Origin: Marsupella aquatica
Taxonomy: Eukaryota > Marchantiophyta
Reading direction: 5' to 3'
Assembly: GCA_973895155.1 (NCBI GenBank)
Contig: OZ316895.1
Location: forward strand, 22,940,001-23,004,000
Length of the DNA stretch: 64,000 nucleotides
A program made the translations under genes and the position numbers. The notes beneath the pieces were generated by a model. That model had not been told where the DNA came from. It saw nothing but the letters and a program-made list of their open reading frames with translations, and made no database searches. Position 1 is the first letter of the stretch; each line of letters starts with the position of its first letter. This document shows, in pieces, positions 33,224-45,037 of this stretch.

Positions 33224-36200
33224 TTATTTGTGTTTCTGAATCGTCATGTAAAGGGTTCGGCAATACGCCGGACACCGTTTCACATAAGTTTTAAGTCTAG
33301 ATCTCACAGTCAAGTACAGCTTATGCAAGAAAGCGCAAAGAACGGCCAGGCAAAGTAATAATCCTATAATTGAAGTGGCTACCATGTTATTTCTATACTT
33401 AGCGATAGGTGGCAGAGCTGCAAGTCCTGCAGCTGTAAATGCTCCCAAAACACAGAAGATTGACACTGATAACAACATTGAAGTGAACACCAGCCATCTC
33501 CGAACTACTCGCACTTCAGTCTTGATGAATTGGCCAGGGGCAGGCAACACTGTCGCCGCTCCGGCAACCACAGTAGCTATAGCCGAAAAGAAAGATAAGC
33601 TGTTGAATGCCCAGAATATGCGGACGCTTCCGTGTTGCTCCACAGCAGCAAATGATTCATAATTTCCTGGTGGAGCGTAAGGAGCAGGCTCCTGGTAGTA
33701 CATAGTGTAGTTCAAGGGTGGTTGAAGCCAACCAGCAAATGTCACACTTGCAATGAGGGCAGCCCCCACCAAAATGGCATTTGCAGCATCAACAAACACT
33801 TGACGATCCCTGTAAAGGTTGTCAACATATCTCTGCACATCGGGCCGCCCTCTGAGCAACCCTTCAATGCCTTTCCACTTCTCAGGACTCCATTTGCGAT
33901 CCTTCGATGGTAAATCCTCTGATTGCATTTCTACAGCCCTTTCCAAAGGTGTTCTGCCATCCCTGTCCGATTCAGCGGCTGCAAGTGTAGGCTCTTGGAG
34001 CAGTATGGTGACTGCGGGTATGTCACATTTAGAGACGGCTATATCAAGAGCTGTGTTCCCAGTTATCCTCTCCCGAGCATTTAATATTTCTTTGAATGTC
34101 GGAAGCGCCAACAATCTTCTCAGCTCCTTATGAAAACAGTCACATGCAGCAGAGTTAACTTCCACGGCATCTTGTTTCTGTCATTTTCCCACTTCAGCAG
34201 CTTATCTTTTATTCGATCATAAGAGAAACTTGAGGCACCCTTCACATGTAGGTTTCCAAAGCTAAATTGGCTAATCAATCCTGGGTCTGTGGAAAGAAGT
34301 GGAAATCTATATTGATCGTGATGGTCGTTGTCTCTCATAAAACTCTCCACTTGTGACAAACAAATTTGAAGCTCCAACACATTGTATAATGTCAAATTGG
34401 TGCACAACTCTTTTTCGAACTCGCTCTCTGCGAGCAACACGGCTTTCTCGACCAGAATTCGTTTATATTTGTTCGCCGGTGGTACTTGCAATTTCTGAGT
34501 TTCATTTTGCGATGGTGGAACTCTGTTCAGTAATCTACCTCCGGTCCGCAGCATCCACGGTATGTCTGTATTCCAAGTTTCGCTTACTCTGCCTTTTGGA
34601 AACGCCATTGTCCAAGGTGTCTTTCCATCGCTGGACTCCCCAAATACATCAATCTTTGGATGACTAAGAAGCAACTCCACAACCTCGGCATGTTGTCTCT
34701 CCACTGCATGATGAAGAGGGGTAAGGCCTCCACGCTCCTCCTCCCACAAGACAGCCTGCAAGTTTGGCCTCGGTAACAACGACCTTTGATTCATATTCTG
34801 ACCGTCTTCATCCTGGTATTCGAATCCAAGTTCGACTTCAACTGCCATTTCTCGAGAATTAGCATTCGGCTTAGCCACAGCATTTGGTTGTATATTGTTG
34901 CAGTCGTGATAGTTCTCGCCATACTCGAGCCCAACAAGAGTGAACTGGTCTGCCACAAATTTCAGTTCAGGATCATACAGTCCGAATCGAGAACGTTCAC
35001 GAGCATCCAACAAAAGAGCTGTGATTACACGTGAATTACCCTTCCAGGCTGCTAAATGTGAAGGTGTATACCCATCCAGGTCAGTGGCATTCAGATTCGC
35101 AAGACTACCAAGTGATAGAAACAGCTGAAAGTCCCAAACCAGGAACTCTACAGTAATTGGCCTGTTGTGCCATGCTGCGTAGTGCAAGACGGTCCGTCCC
35201 ATGCAATCTCTCGCATTCACGTACGCAGTGAGGGCCGCAAATGAGTCCACCAAAGCTTCATACACTTTAACCCCCTCGTACCGTCGCTTCATGGACAACA
35301 CCGACCTAATTCCTCGGCGAGTAATGGGAAAACCGTGTCGGCTTCCCTCGGTACTTCTTTCGCTCTCCTGGCCATTGATTATATCCCTGATCTCTAGGAG
35401 AAAGTCCTGATACCATTTTTCGCTTATCATCAAAAGCATCTCAGCTGAATTAAATGGACCCAAGTCGTGCACTTCCAGCGTTGCAGCCATAAAAGCTTCC
35501 ACGATCGACGTCGCTGGACGTAACGCCCGACGGTGGTTGCCTGCAGCAGCCATGTGGAGTGCTGTGAACTTTTCCTTAGAGGTCTTGTTCAATAACTCAC
35601 ATCTAACCTGCAGAGGCAACAGTGGCAGATAGCCAGAGTCCCTCTTCTCCCAAGATTCTCTCGAACCTTTCCCGTGCAGCAACAAATTCACCACCGCCTC
35701 GTGACCGCAAAATGCTGCTATGTGAAGGCAACTCAGGTCACCTCTGGCGCACATCAACACATCTGCTCCTTTGTCCAAGAGCATTCGCACAATCTCAACG
35801 TGCCCCTCCTTGCACGCAATGATCAGGGCTGTGCGTCCCAACCCATCTTGGGCATTCAACTCGATGTCTGGACAATTCACCAGAAGGCTCATCACCTCCA
35901 CGTTGCCATTCGTCGCTGCATGATGGATAGCCGCAAATGCAAGTCTTCCATCCTCCTTCTCATTCACGTTCACCTGATCTTGCTCTAAAATCGACTTCAC
36001 TCTCTCAGTGTCACCTGCCTTGACAGCATCAAGAATTGATTCACTATGTGCCCTTACAGTCTCAGCCCTAGTGTTCGGAACAGCTGACTCTAATCCTTCC
36101 ACAGGGTCCGAAACAGTGAAATTAGTTACATCCTGTGAGTTGGCTGAAACAGCATCTTCAGCAAGTTGAATCTCTCCATTGACTGATCCACCAAGTTCCC

Positions 36201-36249
36201 TTGAGTCTCCATCTGGACTCCTACTCTTAAACCGTCCGGAAGATGCCAT
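33224..36249 (-). CDS. Ankyrin-repeat protein with PGG membrane domain
   Basis: A plant ACD6/ITN1-like protein. Exon 1 (36249-34246) starts at MASSGRF; an ATG at 36348 would add 33 residues. Ankyrin repeats lie at about 70-195 (GRTALIIACKEGHVEIVRMLL, CLHIAAFCGHEAVVNLLL), at about 340-410 (GRTVLHYAAW, GYTPSHLAAWKGN) and at about 500-540 (GLTPLHHAVERQHAEVVELLL). Exon 2 (34177-33224) has more repeat-like sequence (GNTALDIAV, GRTPLERAV), then the PGG region FVDAANAILVGAALIASVTF and about four membrane helices (801-817, 854-878, 896-923, 933-957). A 68-bp intron (34178-34245, GTGAAG..GACAG) joins the two frames in phase; without it they are separate overlapping ORFs and the gene would be frame-shifted. 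Members act at membranes in defence and stress signalling; the role here is unknown. Confidence 0.85.
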
Positions 36250-38309
36250 CAGAACATGCAGATTGATTCCAAGGCCCTGTTCGTGATTGACTCCATCTAA
36301 TCCTCGAAGTCGCACTCTGGTCGTCTTCAATCTCAATCGGGCTGCCACACTTGCATCTACCTATGGAGCTCCTTCTCCTGCAGACCCAATCCCAGAGATC
36401 GCCATGTTCAGCAACAACTTTCTGCAAACCCTGTGCTGGGATGAGCTTCAAGTTCTGAACAACGCCACCACAGTGAATGAGCCTCAGGAAAGATCGAAAA
36501 GCACTACCACATCGGCGAAGCCAATTCGACGATGACCTTCAACACTGACCTTCAACACTGAACTTCAACACTAAATCGGGCTGACCTTCAACACATCCAC
36601 AGCACGCGTGGAAAAATAGTGCAACGCATTTGATGTCAATAACCTGCCCACATCCACATTTCCAATGCCGAGCATCGCGTGAACTGGTCAACTGAACTCA
36701 ACCTGGGATGTGCAGATGTCGCTCGTCAGCAAGTTGAAGCAAATGCCAGTGGAGAATGGTGCTGACCCAATTACAGAAGGCCAACCAGGGGAGCTTGGTG
36801 ATGAAATCATGACAATTATCGAGCTCGAACTCTGCAATCTCTCAACGCGAATGACTTTTTCCTTCTCTTCTGAGGAGACCAGACTCCTTTTCTTCACCTG
36901 CCGCACTACTCTGCACCGAGGGACCGTGTTGACTTTGTGGATTATCGCCATCTTTACGATGCAGAAGGACGTTTCCTGGAAACTTGGTTTCCTCAATTTT
37001 CGCTTCTTTGTCAAGTGTCATCCTTTGCCATCTTTTTCAGATTTGCCACCCATCCCATGACCAAAAACAAAGAAGCATTCCACTACTGTAATTAAAGCTA
37101 TTAGGTACAAATTGGAGCATGTGATGATGTGACAGTAGATAGATTAATGTGATAGATTCATTAGTACAAACGAGAAAGCCATTAGTATAAATTAGAGCAT
37201 CCAACAGCAGATTGATTTGTACAGCATGCCCACGCTTTGAATTTAATGAGATGATGACAAATATTATCATGCATGTCATCATTTTTACATACTAAACTAT
37301 AATACACAGTTGCGCCAAAAAATGGCGTGGTCGTCATTCAAATTTGGAGTGTCCTTTTGGGTGAGAATAATTGAAACCTGTAAATATGGAACCAATAAGA
37401 GGGGAAAAAAAAAAAGGAACGTGAGGAAACCTGGTATAGGGCTTGGTGTTGCACAAAACAAGTACACAAAGATGCACAAGACAGGTACTATTGTACCTTC
37501 AAATACAGGATATGAACTCATTACTCTTAGGAGCCCCACTGCCCCAGGTACAAGGTACAAAGGGGATAGAGGTCATGTAAAAGGAGGTATAATTGTACCA
37601 TCAGAGTACAACTTTTAAGAGAGAGGGAAAAGCTTAGCTTCTTTCCTTTTGGAGCTCTGTATTCCAAGCCTATGTGAGCTTATAAGGGCTCCAGGCATTT
37701 AATGAGTACTTTTAAGCAACAACAACTACCCAATGGCAAGAAGAGGGAGTGTGAAGAGGAGCAATACCCATTACCCAATAATTAGAAGAGGGAGAGCGAT
37801 GAGGAGAGTGAAGAGGAAGGGATGATGACTCCTGAGACTACCCTGGCCCTGGCCTCATCCAAACAACGTAGTTTTTAGGTGCAAACTTTTGCCAAATTCC
37901 ACCTCCCCAAAATATGTACACCACTTTTTCCGTCACTTTTGCCAAAAAATTGCTAGATTCTTTGCATACCATTGGCCACTCTCCCACCAAATCATGGACC
38001 CCATTTGCCAAAATCTAACCATTGTACGTCAATCTAGGGATATCTGATGAAGAAGATATAATTCAAGAAAAATTGTTCCAACCTAACTCAATCTTGCCCC
38101 GGGTTCCAACTCCCCAACAACCCCTCAGTTGTTGTTATGTCTTGCCACTTTGTTTAGCACAGGAAGAGGCATGGGGTGGGGGCCAAAATATCTGGACCAA
38201 AGTTGGTCCGGGGGTGGCAGGTCCTCCAATGTTGGAAAGTGTTGCAAACCACACCACCACCCCAGGGGGGCATGGTATTGGCGAGTAAGAGCCGAGAAAA
38301 CTTGGATGA
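36250..38309. other. Intergenic; no gene seen
   Basis: An extended ORF start for the ankyrin gene reaches 36348. Short overlapping frames at 36688-37060 on both strands are not convincing. About 37315-37400 matches 17420-17500, and about 38160-38270 (GACCAAAGTTGGTCCGGGGGTGGCAGGTC) matches the palindrome arms at about 18920 and 21200. Confidence 0.45.
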
Positions 38310-38879
38310 GGTTACCAAAGGGGTTCCATGCAAGGGGTAGGCAAATTGTTTTGTTGAAAAGTGGGCTGAGTCGTGCCGTTGCCCCAAGGGGAATTGGCAT
38401 TGGGGCGGCCACAGCCAAGTAAGCGGCCACGGTCAACTTTAAGCAAACTAAGCTTAAAGTAACCAAAAAAATTGGGGTTACTGATGGGGTTCCAAGATAT
38501 ATGCAAGGGTAGGGAAAGGGCCATTGAAAAGTCAGCCAAGCTGCTCCGTTACCCGAGGGGGTCTTGACATTGGGGCGGCCAATGCCAATTAAGCTATTGC
38601 GGCGACTTTAAGTAAGAACTCTAAGGTAGCCAAAACTTTGGGCCCAATGGGGTTCTAAGATGCAAGGGGTAGTGAAGAAGAGTTGAAAAGTCAGCCAAGC
38701 CGTGTCATTATCCCAAGGGGTCTTGGCATCCCGCTCGGCATTGGGGCGGCCAAAGCCAAGTAAGCAGCCATGGTAACTTTAAGTAAAAAGCTTAAAGTAA
38801 CAAAAACTTTGGGGTTATCAATGGGGCTTCAGGATGCAAGGGGTGGCAAAAAGTGGCAACAACTTAACAACTTTTTTTA
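38310..38879. repeat. Four diverged tandem units of about 150 bp
   Basis: Each unit holds ATGGGGTTC(C/T)A-like sequence with GCAAGGGGTAG, then GTTGAAAAGT and GCATTGGGGCGGCCA(A/C)(A/T)GCCAA(G/T)TAAGC, then AACTTTAAGTAA. It is non-coding and probably part of the same repeat family as the palindrome core. Confidence 0.7.
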
Positions 38880-40185
38880 CTTAACATGGTTTACTAGCCA
38901 TATGTTCAATTGTACTTAAGAACATCTTTTACTTCACAACTTACATCTTTGTCTAATGACATCCCTTTACTTATCGACCATTTTGTACTTAACAAAAAAA
39001 TACTTAATAACATCTTTTGTAAAACATCACCTTTTACCTGACAACATCTTGGACATAAAGACATCTTTGGTGCAACGACATCTTTTACTTCACAACATTT
39101 TTCACATAAGAACATTTTTTCTTCATGACACCTTTGGCATCACGACATCATAGTTCTTAATGACATCTTTTTACTTCACAACATCTTTCACATATTAACA
39201 ACTTCTTTGGCAACATGACATCTTTTTTCTTAACGACATCTTTGGCAACATGACATCTTTTTTCTTAAAAAAATCTTTGACAACACAACATGTTTTTACT
39301 TAACAAAATTGTTGGCAACATCACCTTTTTTCATGACAACATCTTTGGCAACACAACATATTTTTTCTTAACGACATCTTTTGTGCAACACACGGGTATT
39401 GAGCCATCTTTCACATATTAATGACATATTGGGTGAAACGACACCTTAGTTTTTATTTATAACATCTTTTACTTCACAATCACTTAGTTTGGCAAAATGA
39501 CACCTTTTTCTTAACGCCATCTTTCACATAATGACATCTTTGGAAAAATGACTTCTTTTTTCTTAACGACATCTTTTTACTTCATGACATCTTTCAGATA
39601 ACAACATCTTGGGCGACACGACATCTTTTGTGCAATGCACTGATATTTTTCCTCAATGACGTCTTGGCCAACACGACATCTGTTTTCTCAACGACGTCTT
39701 GGCCGACATGACTCTTTTTTCACAATGATGTCTTGCCCGACACAACATATTTTCTCTCAACGACGTCTTGGCCGACATGACATCTTTTTTCTCAATGACT
39801 TCTTTGCCAACACAAGATCCTTTATCTCAATGATTTCTTGGCCGATCACATGACATCTTTTTTATCAATGAGATCTTGGCCAACACAACATCATTTTTCT
39901 CAACGACCTCTTGGCCAATACAACTTTTTTTCTCAACAACCTCTTGGTCGACACGACATTTTTTTTCTCAACCAAATCTTGGCCGACATGACATCTTAGT
40001 CGACACGACATCTTTTGTTCTCAACGACATCTTGGCCGACACGACATATTTTGTTTATCATCAACATCTTGCCGACACGACATCTTTCTTCTCAACAACC
40101 TCTTGGCCGACATGACCTCTTTTGTTCTCAACGATAGCTTGGCCGTCACAACATCTTTTGTGCAACGCATGGGTATTGAGCTAGT
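38880..40185. repeat. GACATCTTTTxTCTCAACGACATCTTGGCC minisatellite
   Basis: About 1.3 kb of tandem half-units of 20-24 bp. The first half (38.9-39.6 kb) is of the ACATCTTTTACTTAACAACATC type; the second half (39.65-40.15 kb) is dominated by CTCAACGACGTCTTGGCCGACA. It is the reverse complement of the AAGATGTC motif around the 18-22 kb palindrome. The apparent ORFs (repeats of TTSWPTRHFFSQ) follow from the repeat and are not genes. Confidence 0.85.
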
Positions 40186-40435
40186 ACATAATATAATCTC
40201 CTTTTCATGCACATTAATTTTTGTTCATTCTAAAAACCTACAATAGACCCCAACTTCAACTTCTCTTTGGGCTTTATAAGTAAAATGTCACATAGATAAT
40301 CTCTTACCCATAGACCTCAGATTGCCACATTGGAGATTCTAAGACCCTCTTGAGTGTGTGAGGGTGTTAGGCATTTGCTTGTAGATATAGAGTTATAACT
40401 GTAACCATAGTGAGAGTTAACTTTAGTCACAGACT

Positions 40436-40910
40436 TGATTAGGTTAGTTATGTTGCACACTATATCACCACGTACGATTTACTTGGATAGAAAGAACTCA
40501 GGGGCCTAGAATGTAGTAAAGCTCTTGTGTCTTCCCATGGACATAGTCTCAACTGAGGTGAAACACATATTTATTTGTGTTGACTACTTGTGCATTAGAT
40601 GATCATGGGCTTGTTGTGCATTAGATGATCATGGGCTTGTCATTGTGAATGTCGTCTTTGCTCGACACTGTTGAACTAAGACGTCATTCGCAACGACCAT
40701 ACAACCATGACTTATTCCATGCACACGTAGTCGACACAATCTCTACGTGGTTCACCTCATCTCCAAGGCTACGTCCACACGAACACTCAAGCTTTACTTC
40801 AAGAGTAAACGAACACACATGCTCTCCCTCTTCCTCAAGTTGCTCCATTACAATGAGTAAGCACCACTCACCAGCGGCTTACACTAGCCCTGGTATATAC
40901 AAGGTCACAC
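40436..40910. repeat. Tail-to-tail pair of diverged copia LTR fragments
   Basis: The first half (about 40436-40664) resembles the copia LTRs of this window in plus orientation: GTTGCACACTATATCA, GTAAAGCTCTTGTG, CATGGGCTTG. From about 40665 the same LTR end resumes in reverse: TGTTGAAC, GTAGTCGACACAA, ACGTGGTTCACCTC, GGCTACGTCCAC. A 26-bp direct repeat (TGTGCATTAGATGATCATGGGCTTGT) lies at about 40589-40641. This is an old relative of copia A and B, without internal sequence. Confidence 0.7.
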
Positions 40911-43270
40911 ACGACTAACCTAACCTCAGCTAGCACCCTAACTGTGGTTAGCCTAAGTGCCGTAACCTTTGAGTCACAAGACTAAGAGCAATCCTTAACA
41001 GACACAAGGGACACCAATGGTGAGGGCATATGATTGTACTTAGGATAAAGGGAAGTGAGTGTGGCATTGGAATTGGGAGGGCTGACCAGTCACCAGGTGT
41101 GTGAATTTGACCCGACGGCCATAGAAACCATCCAATCATTTGATGTAACAATCTCAGCCCACTAAGACTCTTGTGACCAAAAGAGTGACATTGTAGTAAT
41201 GAATCTAGAAGAGGCAATAGATATTTGACAAGACAAAGGTGGCAATCACCCTTCACCTTGATCAGTCTTACTATTCTATATGGGTGACTGCTCAAGACTT
41301 GGCCCTCTCAAGATTTAGGCTTACCACTGTTAATTTTGGAGTGACACTTTTAGGTGCACATTGAATAGAATGTGGCTAATAGTATTGGAGGTGTTCATTA
41401 AGATTTTTCACAAGGCCACAAAGCATCATTCTTCATACATACTTAAAAGTTAGGGAATTCTGAAAAAATTTATTTGTGAATCTGCACTGGAAAATGAAGA
41501 AAACTTTCCAAAAAATCAAAGACCACAATACAAGCACTGACCAAGTCAATGTACCACTATTCTTTAGGCAAATGGCTGGCCACATAGACAACATTGCTGC
41601 CCGAGTTGCTGCCAAATGAGATGACATCATGGGCTTCCCACTCGGGGGTCTCACTCCAAAGGGAGGTCCCACATCACGCACAAAGTTATCAAGTAATAAA
41701 CACCCTAAAACTTGAGAAAATAAAGTCTATTTTTACTATTTTAACCCCTTCTAGTTTGAACCAATATTCCATTCTTTGCTATGGTCTTCCATTAGCCACT
41801 TTTGAGGCTAGCCACACACCCCAATAGCCAAATACAATTGTTCTAGCCATATCTGATGGTCATAATTACTCTAGTAAACCTATAAAAAATAATTCCAAGA
41901 ATCTTCTCATTTAGAGAAGGTGACATTTGCCACCCTGGCAAAAAGAAATCCTCAAAAACTTATGCTAGTCCAACCATTTCCAAACTTAGTTAGGGTAGTT
42001 CATGGGTTCACATCTATTGAACTTTATTTCAAAGCATTTCTCATGTTCAGGAAGAATTGTCCCTCTAGTTTGCTTACAATTTCAAACCTAGACTTGGTCA
42101 TGAGGATCACATTTATTGAACTTCATTTCAATGGATTTTGCATGTGTTGGGAAATTTTAGAAAACCAGTCCTAATTTATACAAAAGGGAGAAAACTACAG
42201 TAGTACAAAGAAGGAAAAACAAAAGAGGTTCACAAAGGACAAACACCAAACACTACAAAAGAAGCAAATGCAGCCCCCATAACTCAGGAAGAGGGGATGA
42301 TGAAAAAGGGAAAAAAGAGCTCCCACTTCACCATGTGATGAACTAATGGTCCACATCTAGTGTAGTAACTAAATGTGCAAGTGAGATAGGGATATCCTCT
42401 AAGGGGTCAAGCCTCTACGGAGCAACACTAGCACCCACGGCGAGAGGTCAACTGTAATCGCATGAGCTTGAACATGCTCTAATGCCACTGAAATTGGATG
42501 ATGCAAGTGCATGGTCAAAACAGATAGTGAGGGTCTGATGGGGCCCATCTGTCCATAAATGTCACAAGTTGTTTGTCAAAGAAGCCCATCCAAATTGACC
42601 ATGGAGTCCCCCAAACATCTCAACAGCAAGAGGGAGTAAACTATTCAATGAATTGCAGGCGGCATATTTTACCCCTCTCCTTGTAGCTGCCCTGGTAGAT
42701 GTCCCATGTGCCCTTTGAGAAGAAGTGCCCCTCTAGCCTGGTTTGGACTTATCCAACAAATAAGGGGTCTGGACTCCAATAAATGACATTTGTCACACCT
42801 GGTTGTCCCAGCCCCTGCCTGCCCACATCCTGCCCCAGCCTGGCCTGACCCGTCCACATCCTGCCCACACCCTGACCGACCCCGGCCTGTCCCGGCCCTG
42901 ACCCCAAACCAGGGGGCCGGCTTGTTAAACCGGGGGAGTCCGGGACCGGGCCGGGAGGGTGTCGGGAAAGTTCGGGACAGGGCTGGGAGAGGGTTGGGAA
43001 AGTTCAGGGCCAGCCGGGGAATATTGGGGAATATGCAACAAATGGCCCCTTTTGGAGCCTACAAACGACAACTTGTCCGTCAATTTAAACGGGGCCCTCT
43101 ACAGTAGATTGCTGTGGTGAAAAAAGTCACAAATGCACCCCACTATTGTCGTTTGCAAGCCCACCAACGCAAGGTGAGAACAGGGCAGGTCTCACCTGGG
43201 TAAAGAGCGGACCTCGAGAGAAATTGAGGTCCTCGGCTCCCCACGTGGAAATGACACCGTAAGCTACCCG
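40911..43270. other. Intergenic; GC-rich tract at about 42800-43060
   Basis: No gene is supported. About 42800-42905 is a C-rich run of CCTGCCC/CCTGACC words, followed by a G-rich run (GGGGGAGTCCGGGACCGGG type) to about 43000, giving a large imperfect hairpin potential. The rest is AT-rich unique sequence. Confidence 0.4.
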
Positions 43271-43759
43271 TCAGCGCTTTGCTGCTGCGAGGAGAACAGA
43301 AATGCGTGCCAGAAGCTTCACGGGCATGGTGCCCCACTGCCTCCCGAGTGCGGAGAAATTGATTCGGTGAGCTATCTCTTCCCACGCCAATTTCGGAGAA
43401 CAGATTTTCGTTGGGGGTTGAGTCAGTGAGCTGATCGGAGTCTGGATCATGTCTGCGCTTGCATTCCCGATGCAAAATGGAGGTTGGTTTTGCATCGCCT
43501 GACCTTCCTGTTGAAGTTTGGACTGCGAGAGAGACCAGCACAGGAACACATCACATGCGTTCATAGAGAAGGGAGTGCGGGACTTGGGGTCTTCCAAAGA
43601 ACAGCTGCAGTCGTTTGTCGCTAGAGAGGTAGAGAGCTGGGTCGGAAGGAGCTGTGGAGGTGTTATTGAATTGCATTTTAGCTGAGAAGTAGTCTGTTTC
43701 CACTTGCTCTTGGGGTTTTTTTCTTTTGGAGCTGGCACCTCAAGAATTGGGTGTTCCAC
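43271..43759 (-). CDS. Hypothetical ORF upstream of ELF4
   Basis: A 162-codon frame with an ATG start on the strand opposite ELF4. The product is Ser/Pro/Gln-rich with several Cys and has no recognised domain. It overlaps another long minus-strand frame (43143-43541), so at least one is spurious. Reported only because of its length. Confidence 0.15.
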   Translation of the reverse strand: MEHPILEVPAPKEKNPKSKWKQTTSQLKCNSITPPQLLPTQLSTSLATNDCSCSLEDPKSRTPFSMNACDVFLCWSLSQSKLQQEGQAMQNQPPFCIGNASADMIQTPISSLTQPPTKICSPKLAWEEIAHRINFSALGRQWGTMPVKLLARISVLLAAAKR

Positions 43760-44665
43760 TTGCTCTTCGGAGTTATTTCTTTTGCAGCTGGCACATCAAA
43801 ATTGTTTGTATCGTCCTACAATCAAAGAGGAGATCCCGATACTGACCGTCTAGTGCAGGGACCAGGTTCTTGTGACTGATACGCGGCGATGGTCCAAGCG
43901 GAGGGTGATGACTACGTGATCGTCAGATTTGAGTAGATGCGGGCAAAAATGCTCGGGCCCTGCGAATGAAGAGGCAATTTACCAGTGCATTGGTTCTAAG
44001 TATACACGTTGAGAAGTATCGATCGTTGGCGTCTGCGACGGCGAGGAAGAGCCACAACGTACGTACCTCGGTGCCCTAAACTTGTGTGTAAACTTAGACT
44101 CCTGACAGTTGAACTAGGTTTGACAATCGAATTTTAAGATAATCTAATCGGATGCTATTCAATATCTGTTTACCTCAATTGATGGAGAAAGTCCCACGTC
44201 AATAGGATTCGTAGAGGGTTATAAGGCGGGCTGCAATGTGATTCCTTAAGTTCTCTTTTACTCTGAATCCCTTTGGACACTCACTGAGCCCTACTGGATC
44301 TCGACCCTGGGAAGATGGACTTTAGGTTACAGATCATATGGATTACTAGAAACATTGATTGTAAGTCTTGTTTGAGGAAGCTGAATGCAAAGTGCTTAAT
44401 AACATCTCATGAATCATTGGATATCAAAGAATCTGTCATACCATGTATACCCTCCATCTCTCCATGTGAAGGCCGTTCTTACCCAGGCATTCTCTTTACA
44501 CGAAAGCTGGGCAGCAGTGATGGCGGTATTATGGAATTTTACATCAACTGACTTTAAATGGTGGGTTCAGGAAAACCGAGTCTTGGCGAGATTGCAAGCT
44601 TAAAATCCGAGGCGGTGGAAGCCGGTGGAAGAGCCTCGGGGCATTGCATTTTACTTTATTAGGCC
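43760..44665. other. Upstream region of ELF4
   Basis: Unique sequence with no gene. I looked for the evening element AAAATATCT on both strands and did not find an exact copy here. Confidence 0.4.
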
Positions 44666-45037
44666 ATGGATACAGATACGTCATCGGCCCCTCCTGCAAA
44701 GTCGGCACTGCTGTCAGGAAACAAAGCTTGGGCCAACTTTCAACAAAGTTTCACCCAAGTTCAATATATTCTTGATCACAACAGGCTTTTGATCAATGAA
44801 ATTAACCAGAACCATCAGTCTCGAGTCCCTGAAAGTTTGTCCCGAAATGTTTCACTCACTAGAGAACTTAATAGCAATATAACGAAAGTAGTTGAGTTGT
44901 ATGCGAGCATTTCCGAGAATTTTGCCAAAGTGTTTGAGGTCCCGTCAGACTCTCCTGGAGCGGCATCAAATGCTTCTGAAGGTGTTACGGGAAAGCCTCC
45001 TCCTGTATCCCAAGGCAATAAAACCTCTCGATCATAG
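44666..45037 (+). CDS. ELF4: EARLY FLOWERING 4 (ELF4)-family clock protein
   Basis: An intronless gene for a 123-residue protein of the ELF4/DUF1313 family. The helical core is well conserved: AWANFQQSFTQVQYILDHNR, then LLINEINQNHQSRVPESLSR, then NVSLTRELNSNITKVVELYA, ending before a Ser/Gly/Pro-rich tail. In Arabidopsis, ELF4 forms the evening complex with ELF3 and LUX and represses transcription in the evening; single-exon structure and length both match. It could be an ELF4-LIKE (EFL) paralogue, since ELF4 and EFL cannot be told apart here. The start is the only sensible ATG, in good context (GGCCATGGA). Confidence 0.95.
   Translation: MDTDTSSAPPAKSALLSGNKAWANFQQSFTQVQYILDHNRLLINEINQNHQSRVPESLSRNVSLTRELNSNITKVVELYASISENFAKVFEVPSDSPGAASNASEGVTGKPPPVSQGNKTSRS

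Noticed and set aside
36688-37060. Overlapping frames on both strands upstream of the ankyrin gene
   Set aside because: Neither has a recognisable domain, and the two exclude each other; might be untranslated leader.
39656-40115. Two plus-strand frames with repeated TSWPTRHFFSQ
   Set aside because: Direct product of the minisatellite period; no start context or conservation.
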